Notes under the pieces: generated by a model
The model's database searches: none
Seen by the model: the letters and a program-made list of their open reading frames with translations, nothing else
What the model was told of the DNA's origin: nothing
NCBI RefSeq assembly: GCF_036347055.1
Contig: NZ_CP108882.1
Coordinates: 7,366,001 to 7,430,000, forward strand
Reading direction: 5' to 3'
Source of the DNA: Streptomyces sp. NBC_00820
GTDB lineage: Bacteria; Actinomycetota; Actinomycetes; Streptomycetales; Streptomycetaceae
Length of the DNA: 64,000 bases
Shown here: in pieces, positions 1 to 7,479 of the stretch
How the letters are laid out: every line of letters begins with the position of its first letter
Position numbering within the stretch: the stretch's first letter is position 1
Position numbers and translations under genes: made by a program

Positions 1-913
1 GGCCGGCACCTACCACGAGAGCGTCACGGTCAAGACCTCCGGACTCACCCTCCGCGGCGTCGGTCCGCGCACGGTGATCGTGCCTCCCGAGAAGAAGGCC
101 GCGCCGGGCTCCAGGGCAGCGGTCGGCTGCGTGGAGGGCGGCAAGGGCATCTGTGTGGTCGGGCTCAGGGACAAGCCCGTCGAGGACGTGACCGTCTCCG
201 ACCTCAAGCTGACGGGCTTCTCCGGCGTCGGTCTGTGGTCCCTGGCCACCGACCGCCTGACCGTGCAGCGGGTGAGCGCCGAGAAGAACGGCAAGTGGGG
301 CATCTCGCAGGAGCACTCCACGCGCGGTGTGTTCAGGAACAACGTCGCCCGCGACAACGGTGACGCCGGCCTGTACCTCGCCAACACGACCATGTCGGAG
401 ACGGGGGCCACGGACAGCCGGGGCCTGGTCGTCGAGGGGAACGACCTGGAGGGCAACCGGAACGGCCTCACGGTCCTGCGCCTGCGCAACCTCACCGTCC
501 AGCGCAACCACCTGGTCGGGAACTGCACCGGCATGATCGTGATCGGGGACGAGAACAAGCCCCGGGCCGGCGCGCTCACCGTCCGCGAGAACCATGTGCT
601 GCGCAACAACAAGTACTGCGCCAAGACGGCCCGGCTGCCGTTCGTGCAGGGCGCCGGGATCGTACTGTCCGGCGCGGAGAGCGTATCGCTGACGCACAAC
701 GTGATCGCGGGCAACAGCGGCGCGTCGACGTTCTCGGGCGGGGTCGTGCTGTTCAAGAGCATGGTCGGCGCGGGCAACGAGAAGAACCGCGTCGACGCGA
801 ACTGGTTCGCCGGCAACGCCCCGGCCGACCTGGTCAACCAGAACGCCTCGAAGGACGGCAACCTCTTCCGCGGCAACTTCTGCCAGGTCTCGATCCCCGC
901 CGGACTGTGCTGA
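1..913 (+). CDS. Right-handed parallel beta-helix protein, 5'-truncated
   Basis: The frame is already open at base 2 and runs to a TGA at 911-913, so the N-terminus lies outside the window. The visible 303 residues open with GTYHESVTVKTSGLTLRGVG, a typical pectin-lyase-fold coil, and continue with Asn/Gly-rich coils such as EKNGKWGISQEHS, ARDNGDAGLYLAN, VEGNDLEGNRNGL and LTHNVIAGNSG. This repetition is characteristic of NosD/beta-helix (PbH1) proteins, which are usually secreted polysaccharide-binding or -cleaving proteins. Two Cys residues near the C-terminus (FCQVSIPAGLC) could form a disulfide, consistent with export. No catalytic residues can be assigned, so enzymatic activity is not claimed. 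A strong hairpin follows the stop. Confidence 0.85.
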   Translation, partial: AGTYHESVTVKTSGLTLRGVGPRTVIVPPEKKAAPGSRAAVGCVEGGKGICVVGLRDKPVEDVTVSDLKLTGFSGVGLWSLATDRLTVQRVSAEKNGKWGISQEHSTRGVFRNNVARDNGDAGLYLANTTMSETGATDSRGLVVEGNDLEGNRNGLTVLRLRNLTVQRNHLVGNCTGMIVIGDENKPRAGALTVRENHVLRNNKYCAKTARLPFVQGAGIVLSGAESVSLTHNVIAGNSGASTFSGGVVLFKSMVGAGNEKNRVDANWFAGNAPADLVNQNASKDGNLFRGNFCQVSIPAGLC

Positions 914-951
914 GCTGAGCCGGCCCGTCATACGGCTCCGTGAGCCGGACA

Positions 952-995
952 GTGTCCCTTCGCACCGTTCCCCCGAGAGCGGTACGAAGGGACAC
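952..995. terminator. Intrinsic terminator hairpin between convergent genes
   Basis: GTGTCCCTTCG (952-962) pairs perfectly with CGAAGGGACAC (985-995). The stem is extended inward by ACCG/CGGT after one mismatch. There is no U-tract, as is usual in Streptomyces. It lies between the beta-helix gene and the converging amidohydrolase gene and can serve both strands. Confidence 0.75.
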
Positions 996-1055
996 CGCCG
1001 TTCCACGCCGTTCCACCGGTCGGTGGGGCAGGCCCGTGTCACGGCCCCGGCGGAC

Positions 1056-2069
1056 TCAGACGGGAGCGAGGGCGGGCAGCAGACGCAGGGCGTTCTCGCG
1101 GTTGATGCGGCCGCGTTCCCGCTCGCCGAGGGCGGGATCCCCGTCCAGGGCGGGAGCGGTCACCTCGGAGACCACGCGTGCGGGGGTGGGCGGCCAGTCG
1201 CTTCCGTAGAGGATCCGGGAGGAACCCGCGGCGGCCAGCAGAGTGGGGGTCGCCGACGGGGACATGGGCGCGGCCGTGTCGTAGTAGAAGCGGTGCAGGT
1301 AGTCGCTGACCCGGCCGGGGTCGACGGCGGGGACGAGCTGGCGGCCGAAGACCTCGACCCGGCTCGCGATGTAGGGGAGGTACCCGCCGCCGTGCGGGAG
1401 GATGAAGCTGAGCCGCGGGAAGCGGTCCAGCGTGCCGTTCATGATCAGGCTCAGGGCGGCGCGGGTGGTGTCCATCAGGAAGTCGCACACGAACGGCGGT
1501 ACGCCCTCAGGAGCGCCGGAGGTGTTCACCTGCATGGGATGCGTGCTGATCACGGCGGCGCGTTCGTCCAGTTCCGCCATGATCGGGTCGAGTGCGGGGT
1601 CGCCCAGGTAGGTGTTGCCCGTGCTGGTGCGCGCGCTGACGCCCACGGCCCCGAGCTGGTCCATTCCGTGGGAGACGGACCAGCGGGAGAGTTCGGCGTC
1701 GTCGAGGAAGACGGGCGTGAAGAAGGCGAAGCGGCCGGAGTGCCTGGCGGCCAGGTCACCGGCGGCGTCGAGGGCGACCCGCGTGCTCTCCTTGCGTGCC
1801 GCCGCCTCCGTGAAGCGTCCCAGCATGGCGACGGTGAGGACGCTGGTGCGCGTGCCGGTCCGGTCCATCAGGTCCAGGGCGTCGTTCTCGTCCCAACGGG
1901 TCCATGGCGGCAGGCTGTCCCGGTCCGCGATCCCCTTCTGCTCGGCCCACCGCACCCATTCGGGGGCGGTGTAGTGGTGGTGGACGTCTATTCGTTCGCG
2001 CCGGGCGTCGTCGCCGCTCTGTGCGGCGCGCCGGCCTATGTCACCCGGAGACTGCAGATCGGTCGTCAT
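1056..2069 (-). CDS. Amidohydrolase-2 family protein (ACMSD / aromatic decarboxylase-like)
   Basis: A protein of 337 residues of the amidohydrolase_2 family, a TIM-barrel metal enzyme group that includes aminocarboxymuconate-semialdehyde decarboxylase, gamma-resorcylate decarboxylase and 6-methylsalicylate decarboxylase. The metal-binding HxH motif is in RIDVHHHYTAPEW (residues 27-39). Further barrel motifs are VISTHPMQ, LSFILPHGGGYLPY and the late Asp in ILYGSDWPPTPA. The ATG at 2069 has GGAG about 9 nt upstream. It lies 48 nt downstream of the FAD monooxygenase gene on the same strand, so the two are probably one transcript. Decarboxylation of an aromatic or muconate-type acid is the best inference, but hydrolysis cannot be excluded. 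Confidence 0.85.
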   Translation of the reverse strand: MTTDLQSPGDIGRRAAQSGDDARRERIDVHHHYTAPEWVRWAEQKGIADRDSLPPWTRWDENDALDLMDRTGTRTSVLTVAMLGRFTEAAARKESTRVALDAAGDLAARHSGRFAFFTPVFLDDAELSRWSVSHGMDQLGAVGVSARTSTGNTYLGDPALDPIMAELDERAAVISTHPMQVNTSGAPEGVPPFVCDFLMDTTRAALSLIMNGTLDRFPRLSFILPHGGGYLPYIASRVEVFGRQLVPAVDPGRVSDYLHRFYYDTAAPMSPSATPTLLAAAGSSRILYGSDWPPTPARVVSEVTAPALDGDPALGERERGRINRENALRLLPALAPV

Positions 2070-2117
2070 GGGATGGGCTCCGTACGGTGGAAGGGTCCGG
2101 GGGCGTTGGAGGGCGGA

Positions 2118-3767
2118 TCAGCGGCCGAGGAGGCCTTCGAGGACGCGCGTCAGCTCGGGCGCGGGATTCGCGGGAAGGTCCGCGGAGCGCCAGGCGACGA
2201 TTCCGTCGGGGCGGACGAGCACCGCGCCCCGAGGAGTGACGCCGTGGACGTCGGCCCAGTCCGCACCGCCGCCGTCGGTGCCCCGGGCGGCCGTGGTGTC
2301 GAGGTCGAAGTCCGGGCCGGCGCCGACGCGGTAGGACACCAGGGGGACGCCGAGCTCGGCCGCCGCGGCCTGGGCGGCCGACGGCCACGGCCCGTCCGCG
2401 AGACCGGAGAGCAGGACGAAGCTCCGCTCGTACAGATCGACGGTCGACTTGGTGTCCCCGTCGTGCACGACGGTCATGTGCGGGGCCCGGGTACCGGGGT
2501 CCGCCTGCAGGAGGAGTGTCTCCGGGATGGTCGGCTTTCCGGTGTCCCCGCCGGACACGGCCGTGGAGAGGTAGCGGTAGCCGAGGGACACGGTCATCAG
2601 GTCCGTGCTCTGGCCCGGGCCCTGCGCGGCGGCGTAGCCGGGGTGCTCCTCGCGGGCCGCCTGCTCGATGGCCCGGGCGATCGTGGCGAGGGCGACCGGG
2701 CGCCGTTCGTTCTCGTAGGTGTCCAGCAGGCTTTCACCCGCCCAGCCGCGCAGTACAGCGGTGATCTTCCAGGCCAGGTTGTGAGCGTCCTGGATGCCGG
2801 TGTTGGATCCGAACGCGCCGGTGGGGGGCATCTCGTGGGCCGAGTCACCGATGAGGAAGACGCGTCCCTGCCGGTAGTGGTCGGCGACCCGGTCCGCCGC
2901 GTGCCACGGGGCACGCCCGGTGACCTCGACGTCCACGTCCCGTACGCCGGCGGCGGCCCTGATGTGGTCCGCGATCCGCGCGTCGGTGAAGTGCTCCAGC
3001 GTCTGGCCGCGCTCGGGGAACCACGGGATGTGGAAGACCCACTTCTCCTCGTTGTCGACGGGCAGCAGAACCCCGTCGCCCTCGGTCCCGTTCAGGTAGC
3101 AGACGAGGAAGCGCTGGTCGCCCACCACCTCGCGCAGGAGCTTGCTGCGGAAGGTGACGCTGACGTTGTGGAACAGGTCGCCCCCTCCGCTCTGCCCGAT
3201 GCCCAGACGCTCGCGCACGGGGCTGCGCGGCCCGTCGGCCGCCAGGAGGTAGGCCGTGCGCTTCGTGTACGTGCGGCCGCTCTCCCGCTCGCGCAGTTCG
3301 CACGTCACGCCGTCCCGGTCCTCGGTGAAGGAGACCAGCTCCGTACCGAAGCGCACGTCCCCGCCCATCTCACGGGCATGGGCCAGCAGGACCGGCTCCA
3401 GGTCGTTCTGGCTGCACGCGCACCGCAGGGTGGAGCACACGTCCTTCTCGGGGGGCTTCCCGCCGGTGAGCCGGGCCGAGAGCCATCTGCTCTGACCGCC
3501 CGACAGTTTGTCCGTCTGCATGATGCCGTGATTGCCGGACAGATTGGCCGCGGCCTTTCTGATGTCCGGTTCCAGGCCGGCGGTGCGGAACAACTCCATC
3601 GTCCGCATGTTGTTCCCCCGCCCCCGGGGGTGTTCGGAAGTGGCGGCCCGTCGTTCGGCGACCATATGGCTGACGCCCAGTCGTCCGAGAAACACCGACG
3701 CGGACAGTCCGACAAGCGAACCGCCCACGATCAGTACCGGCACCATTTCTTCGTCGCGCCTGTCCAA
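2118..3767 (-). CDS. FAD-dependent aromatic monooxygenase (PheA/TfdB family)
   Basis: A flavoprotein hydroxylase of 549 residues in the single-component aromatic hydroxylase family. It has the N-terminal dinucleotide fold VPVLIVGGSLVGLSASVFLG, the middle segment LLAADGPRSPVRERLGI, and the FAD ribityl motif VFLIGDSAHEMPPTGAFGSN. A thioredoxin-like C-terminal domain ends in GAVLVRPDGIVAWR. I place the start at the TTG at 3767 because GGAGGAGG lies 7 nt upstream. The in-frame ATG at 3746 has only a weak purine run, and the frame extends open to 3890 without a plausible site. The family hydroxylates phenols and polyketide aromatics using NAD(P)H and O2. It is divergent from a P450 and precedes an aromatic-decarboxylase-like gene, suggesting a shared substrate. 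Confidence 0.88.
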   Translation of the reverse strand: MDRRDEEMVPVLIVGGSLVGLSASVFLGRLGVSHMVAERRAATSEHPRGRGNNMRTMELFRTAGLEPDIRKAAANLSGNHGIMQTDKLSGGQSRWLSARLTGGKPPEKDVCSTLRCACSQNDLEPVLLAHAREMGGDVRFGTELVSFTEDRDGVTCELRERESGRTYTKRTAYLLAADGPRSPVRERLGIGQSGGGDLFHNVSVTFRSKLLREVVGDQRFLVCYLNGTEGDGVLLPVDNEEKWVFHIPWFPERGQTLEHFTDARIADHIRAAAGVRDVDVEVTGRAPWHAADRVADHYRQGRVFLIGDSAHEMPPTGAFGSNTGIQDAHNLAWKITAVLRGWAGESLLDTYENERRPVALATIARAIEQAAREEHPGYAAAQGPGQSTDLMTVSLGYRYLSTAVSGGDTGKPTIPETLLLQADPGTRAPHMTVVHDGDTKSTVDLYERSFVLLSGLADGPWPSAAQAAAAELGVPLVSYRVGAGPDFDLDTTAARGTDGGGADWADVHGVTPRGAVLVRPDGIVAWRSADLPANPAPELTRVLEGLLGR

Positions 3768-4037
3768 GGCCCGTCCTCCTCCAGTGACCCAGCGGTGGTT
3801 CGGGCAGCAATTCGAATTCAGCGCGGCCCTGGGATCGAACTTGGCACAGGGTCCCTGGGGCGGCAATCGAGCCTGACCCGGACGGCTCACTCGTCCTTCG
3901 CGTGTGCGGGCCGCCGCGAAAAGGTCGGTCGGCGTCAGGGTGAATCACGTTTTCCCGTCACGAGTGGCGTCAATGCATTCCTGCGTTCCAGCGCTCAGCC
4001 GTCTCGTGCCACTGCGGGAAGAGAAGAAGGGCCGTCG
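3768..4037. promoter_or_regulatory. Divergent promoter region, monooxygenase / P450
   Basis: This 270 bp non-coding region separates the oppositely oriented monooxygenase and P450 genes and must carry both promoters. It holds two AT-rich perfect palindromes that stand out in the GC-rich background: AATTCGAATT at 3809-3818 and AATGCATT at 3972-3979. They are candidate operators for a regulator encoded elsewhere, because no regulator gene is adjacent. I could not assign confident -35/-10 boxes. Confidence 0.45.
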
Positions 4038-5342
4038 ATGACTCAGATGCAAGAGCAGGAGACCGCGGACGAGACAGCCCAGGCGGTGGACGCGGCATCC
4101 CGCGGCTGCCCCGTGTACCGCTCCAACCCGCACCCCCTCTACGAGCATCTGCGTGAGAACGCGCCCGTGAGCCGTCTCACCCCGCCGCACGGTGTGGCCT
4201 CGTACCTCATCACGCGGTTCGAGGACGCGAAGGCGGCCCTGGCCGACCCGCGGATCAGCAAGGACATGTACGCGGCCATCGACGCGTACCGGTCCATCTT
4301 CGGCGACTCCTCCATCGCCCTGGACGACAACATGCTGTTCGCCGACCCGCCCAAGCACACGCGGCTGCGCCGGATCGTCAGCAAGGCCTTCGTCCCCCGC
4401 CGCATCGAGGCACTGCGCCCGCGGGTCCAGGAGATCACCGACACGCTGCTCGACAGGTGCTCCACCCTGGAGCCCGTCGACCTCCTGTCGGCCTTCGCCT
4501 TCCCGCTGCCCCTCCAGGTGATCTGCGAGCTGATCGGCGTCCCCGAGGAGGAGCGCCAGGAGGTCCAGCAGTGGTGCAGCGTCGTCGCGCGGACCGGGTT
4601 CAGCAAGAAGGACAAGGACCGGCTGGCCGAGGCGGAGACCACGCTCCGGGAGTACTTCGAGATCCTGATCGCCCGTAAGCGCAAGGCCCCCGAGGACGAC
4701 CTGCTGAGCCTCCTCATCCAGACGCGGGACGAGCAGGATTCGCTGACGGACGGCGAGTTGCTGTCCACGCTGTGGGTGCTGCTGTTCGCCGGCCACAAGA
4801 CGACCGCCTACCTCATCGGCAACGCCGTCTACACCCTGCTCACGCATCCCGAGCAGCTCAAGCAGGTGATCGACTCGCCCGATCTCCTTCCGAACGCCGT
4901 CGAGGAGATCATCCGCTTCGAGGGCTCGGTCGAGAACGCGACCTTCCGTCACGCGCTCGAGGACGTCACCATCGCGGGAACGCTCATCCCCAAGGGCTCG
5001 CTGGTGCAGATCGCGGTCACCTCGGCCAACCGGGACGCCGACGCGTTCGAGAACCCCGACGTCTTCGACATCACCCGGCAGGGCGTGCAGAGCAACCATC
5101 TGGGATTCGGCACGGGCCCGCACTACTGCCTCGGCGCACCGCTGGCGAGGATGGAGATGCAGATCGCCCTGGCCTCGCTCTTCCGTCGCTTCCCGAACCT
5201 CTCCCTGGCCATGCCCCCCAACGAGGCCAAGTGGCTGACGGTGCCCTTCCCCGCGTTCCGCGGCCTGACCGAGCTGCCCGTCGCGCTGGACCCCTCCAGG
5301 GTCCTGGACGACTGGGCCTCCGGGATGTCCGGCACCGAGTGA
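4038..5342 (+). CDS. Cytochrome P450, class I type
   Basis: A soluble bacterial P450 of 434 residues, full length for the family. Seen: ExxR motif EEIIR at about 289-293, and the heme-ligand loop FGTGPHYCLGAPLAR with the thiolate at Cys364. The I-helix segment reads LLFAGHKTTAYL (249-260), so the usual acidic residue before the Thr pair is Lys254. The ATG at 4038 is preceded by GAAGAAGG; the same frame is open far upstream but without a ribosome site. No ferredoxin gene is adjacent, so electrons must come from unlinked redox partners. It is divergent from the FAD monooxygenase/amidohydrolase operon, which suggests oxidative tailoring or breakdown of the same aromatic compound. A perfect hairpin terminator follows. 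Confidence 0.92.
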   Translation: MTQMQEQETADETAQAVDAASRGCPVYRSNPHPLYEHLRENAPVSRLTPPHGVASYLITRFEDAKAALADPRISKDMYAAIDAYRSIFGDSSIALDDNMLFADPPKHTRLRRIVSKAFVPRRIEALRPRVQEITDTLLDRCSTLEPVDLLSAFAFPLPLQVICELIGVPEEERQEVQQWCSVVARTGFSKKDKDRLAEAETTLREYFEILIARKRKAPEDDLLSLLIQTRDEQDSLTDGELLSTLWVLLFAGHKTTAYLIGNAVYTLLTHPEQLKQVIDSPDLLPNAVEEIIRFEGSVENATFRHALEDVTIAGTLIPKGSLVQIAVTSANRDADAFENPDVFDITRQGVQSNHLGFGTGPHYCLGAPLARMEMQIALASLFRRFPNLSLAMPPNEAKWLTVPFPAFRGLTELPVALDPSRVLDDWASGMSGTE

Positions 5343-5391
5343 GATCAAGGGCGTAGGCCACGCCGTACCGCCGGCCGGCCCCTTCACGCGG

Positions 5392-5423
5392 CAGCCCCGG
5401 ACAGGCGATCCTGTCCGGGGCTG
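5392..5423 (+). terminator. Intrinsic terminator after P450
   Basis: CAGCCCCGGACAGG (5392-5405) and CCTGTCCGGGGCTG (5410-5423) form a perfect 14 bp stem closed by the tetraloop CGAT, about 50 nt after the P450 stop. A short T pair follows. It is one of the clearest terminators in the window. Confidence 0.85.
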
Positions 5424-5569
5424 TTCCACGTTCCGGCGTCGTCCCACCCGGACGGCTCACGCCGGGGGACGGTGGTGGCGCGGAGGGCGACCTGGCCGGC
5501 CCTCCACCCGGTCGCTGCGCGCGGCCCGCATCGCACCGCTGGACGCGCTGCGGCAGTGAGCGGCTCGCG

Positions 5570-5848
5570 TCAGCGCGCGGTGTTGTCCGCGGGCGCGTCC
5601 CGGCCGGCCAGTACGTCCTTGGCGCGTGCCACCGACCTCGCCGTCTCGGCCCGGGCCTTGGCGAGGTCGGAGCGATGAGCGCCGATGGCGGCGTTCTGCA
5701 GAGCGGCCTCGGCAGCGGTCCATTTCTGGACCAGACGCGTGCTTTCCTTGCACTGGATATCGGTGACGGCCACGGCTCGTTCTCCGTCCGTCACCCGGGG
5801 TCCCAGGACGCCGTGGTCGGTGCGGTGATCAAATCCGGTCGCGTGCAA
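5570..5848 (-). pseudogene. C-terminal fragment of a secreted/lipoprotein-type hypothetical
   Basis: The frame encodes at most 92 residues. The segment with protein-like composition is AVAVTDIQCKESTRLVQKW followed by an Ala/Arg/Lys-rich helix ending in KDVLAGRD. It resembles the C-terminal part of Streptomyces hypothetical secreted proteins with a conserved Cys before an RTxLV-type motif and a long terminal helix. The upstream residues (MHATGFDHRT...) do not look like a natural N-terminus: there is no signal peptide and no ribosome site. I therefore read it as a gene remnant. Whether it is transcribed is unknown, and the family match is from memory of the pattern rather than a search. Confidence 0.4.
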
Positions 5849-6202
5849 TGGGGGGCCGGCGCACGCAACAGCCTTGGTGCTGCCATTGCCTTGATGTGCA
5901 CCGATTCTCGGAGTGCGAGGTCGTGGTGATCGCGTGGCGGCAGGTGTGCGTGGGAGTTCGTGGACCGGGCGGGGTGACAGGTGGGGCGGGATGAGGCTTG
6001 TTCCTGTCTCGACACGATCTCGTACGTGGACCGCACCGGGGTCGGCGTCACCGACTTCCTCACCACCCGGTACCTGGATGCCCCGGTGGACGGGTTCGCG
6101 GCGGCTTCCGATGGCCCGTCGGCCCGCGCCTGTTCGCGCCGGGCCGAGGCGAACGGACCGCGCCTGCGGGCTGCTACGCCCACCGGCATGAGGCGAAGGG
6201 TG
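5849..6202. other. Intergenic stretch, no convincing gene
   Basis: About 350 bp separates the fragment from the DUF1048 operon. A forward frame gives an uninterrupted stretch that includes SYVDRTGVGVTDFLTTRYLD, but it has no ribosome site and I recognise no family. It may be decayed coding DNA. No strong hairpin or palindrome was noticed. Confidence 0.3.
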
Positions 6203-6529
6203 TTACTTCTCGGTCGCGCGGGGTTCCCCGCTGATGGATTCCTGGTAGACGTCCGCGTAGGTGGGGGAGTCCTTGACCAGGTCGTCGCAGAACGCGGCGA
6301 CGTCGTTGCCGATGAGTTCCAGGACCCCCTTGCCCGCGACGACAACCTCCTCGAAGAAGTCGACGATCCCGGGGAGCAGGGGCCCGTCGGGCAGGTCGAC
6401 CGGTCCGACCTTGAACAGGTACTTCTGCATCTCCCTGTAGACGATCTGATAGTCCGGCGGGAGCGCCTTGACCCGAGCCATGTGCGCCCGCCACTGCTTC
6501 TTGCCCTCGACGATGTCCTGGATGCCCAC
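6203..6529 (-). CDS. DUF1048 family protein, second copy
   Basis: A small soluble protein of 108 residues in the DUF1048 family, predicted helical, with the family-like segments LPPDYQIVYREMQKYLF and LELIGNDVAAFCDDLV. It starts at a GTG (6529) one base after the stop of the preceding DUF1048 gene, with GGGAGG inside that gene's end as ribosome site. It shares the layout (LPxDY near residue 24, then a central Asp/Pro loop and a final AFCxDL-type helix) with its neighbour, so the two are tandem paralogs. DUF1048 proteins are commonly encoded after PadR-family regulators; their biochemical role is unknown to me. Confidence 0.8.
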   Translation of the reverse strand: MGIQDIVEGKKQWRAHMARVKALPPDYQIVYREMQKYLFKVGPVDLPDGPLLPGIVDFFEEVVVAGKGVLELIGNDVAAFCDDLVKDSPTYADVYQESISGEPRATEK

Positions 6530-6530
6530 G

Positions 6531-6887
6531 TCAGCCTCCCAGCCGGCTCAATTTCCTTGCGACGTTCCTGTTCAACTGCTCGCGCCACCGGTCGCGATAG
6601 GTCCGAGCCCCTTCTCCACCGGCCAGCGCCGTGCAAAAGCCCCGGATGTCGTCGCCGAGGACCTCGTGGACGCTCTGCCCATCCGCCGCTGTCTCTTCGA
6701 GCAGCCCCAGGGCGGCGTCGAGGATCGGCATCAGGTTGCGGCCGGTGAAGTCCCCATGGGGCAGGAGGTGGCCCTTGATCTGTTCCCACGCCGCCCGGTA
6801 GTCGTCCGGCAGGGCCTCGGCCCGGGCTTCGAACGCCTTCCAGTCCCTGGTGAGATCGCTGCCTGTGATGGTCTCCCAGAAGTTCAT
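6531..6887 (-). CDS. DUF1048 family protein, first copy
   Basis: A 118-residue DUF1048 protein starting MNFWETITGSDLTRDWKAFE. The ATG at 6887 overlaps the stop of the PadR gene (ATGA), with AAGGAGGG about 7 nt upstream, so translation is coupled. It keeps the family layout: an N-terminal amphipathic helix, LPDDYRAAWEQIKGHL, a loop, and DIRGFCTALAGG. The frame runs open well upstream of this start, but the ATGA overlap and ribosome site fix the start here. It is probably a heteromeric partner of the following paralog or a duplicated effector under PadR control. Confidence 0.82.
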   Translation of the reverse strand: MNFWETITGSDLTRDWKAFEARAEALPDDYRAAWEQIKGHLLPHGDFTGRNLMPILDAALGLLEETAADGQSVHEVLGDDIRGFCTALAGGEGARTYRDRWREQLNRNVARKLSRLGG

Positions 6888-7210
6888 CTCGCGCCCTCCT
6901 TGAGCCTGTCGATGCGTGATGAGACGTACTGCCATTTCGCCCAGAACTTCGCGAGTTCCTCGCGTCCGGCGTCGTTGAGCGCGTAGAACTTGCGCGGCGG
7001 ACCGACCCCGGATGGTCGCTTCGTCACCTGGACGAGTTTGTTCCTCTCCAGTCGCAGCAGGATGGTGTACACCGTCCCCTCGACGACGTCGGCGAAGCCG
7101 AGCTCGTTCAGCTGACGGGTGATGGCGTAGCCGTAGGTCTCCTCGCTGCCGATGATTTCGAGCACGCACCCTTCGAGCGTGCCCTTCAGCATCTCCGTCA
7201 GGTCGTCCAT
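6884..7210 (-). CDS. PadR-family transcriptional regulator
   Basis: A 108-residue short PadR protein. It has the winged-helix signature CVLEIIGSEETYGYAITRQL (residues 14-33), the wing strand VVEGTVYTILLRLERNKLV, and the PPRKFYALNDAGREEL segment typical of PadR. The ATG at 7210 has GAGGAGG a few bases upstream. It is the first gene of a three-gene operon with two DUF1048 genes and very probably autoregulates it, because inverted repeats lie directly upstream. The ligand is unknown. Confidence 0.9.
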   Translation of the reverse strand: MDDLTEMLKGTLEGCVLEIIGSEETYGYAITRQLNELGFADVVEGTVYTILLRLERNKLVQVTKRPSGVGPPRKFYALNDAGREELAKFWAKWQYVSSRIDRLKEGAR

Positions 7211-7232
7211 CGGAGTCCTCCTCGGCCCCACC

Positions 7233-7280
7233 GGTACTGCGTAGTACCGAGTACCACTATACGGTATCACCGAGTAGTGG
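7233..7280 (-). promoter_or_regulatory. Promoter and candidate PadR operators
   Basis: GGTACT-GCGT-AGTACC (7233-7248) is a perfect interrupted palindrome. A second dyad CCACTA...TAGTGG spans 7254-7259 and 7275-7280. On the minus strand a -10-like TATAGT lies at 7261-7256, between the dyads, so bound PadR would block transcription. No good -35 was found at normal spacing. Confidence 0.55.
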
Positions 7281-7479
7281 AGGATGTCAGTGCCGCAGTC
7301 TTGCCTTCCGCAGGCTTGGGGCTTCCCTGCCGCCGAAACCGGGCACGGCGGATTCCTTTACGCGATCTTGAAGCCGGACCGGCTGCCCGGTGGAACCGGT
7401 GCCGCCCCTCCCGCCGTTCCTTCTCGGTGTGACGTCAACTCTCGACCCGCGACATGAACTTGGCCGGCGCTCTCAGCAC

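Noticed and set aside
1023..4037. Open forward frame from 1023 through 4037 preceding the P450, antisense to the amidohydrolase and monooxygenase genes.
   Set aside because: Its predicted residues are Gly/Arg/Val-rich and motif-free, while the minus strand carries well-known families. Only the 4038-5342 part is the real P450.
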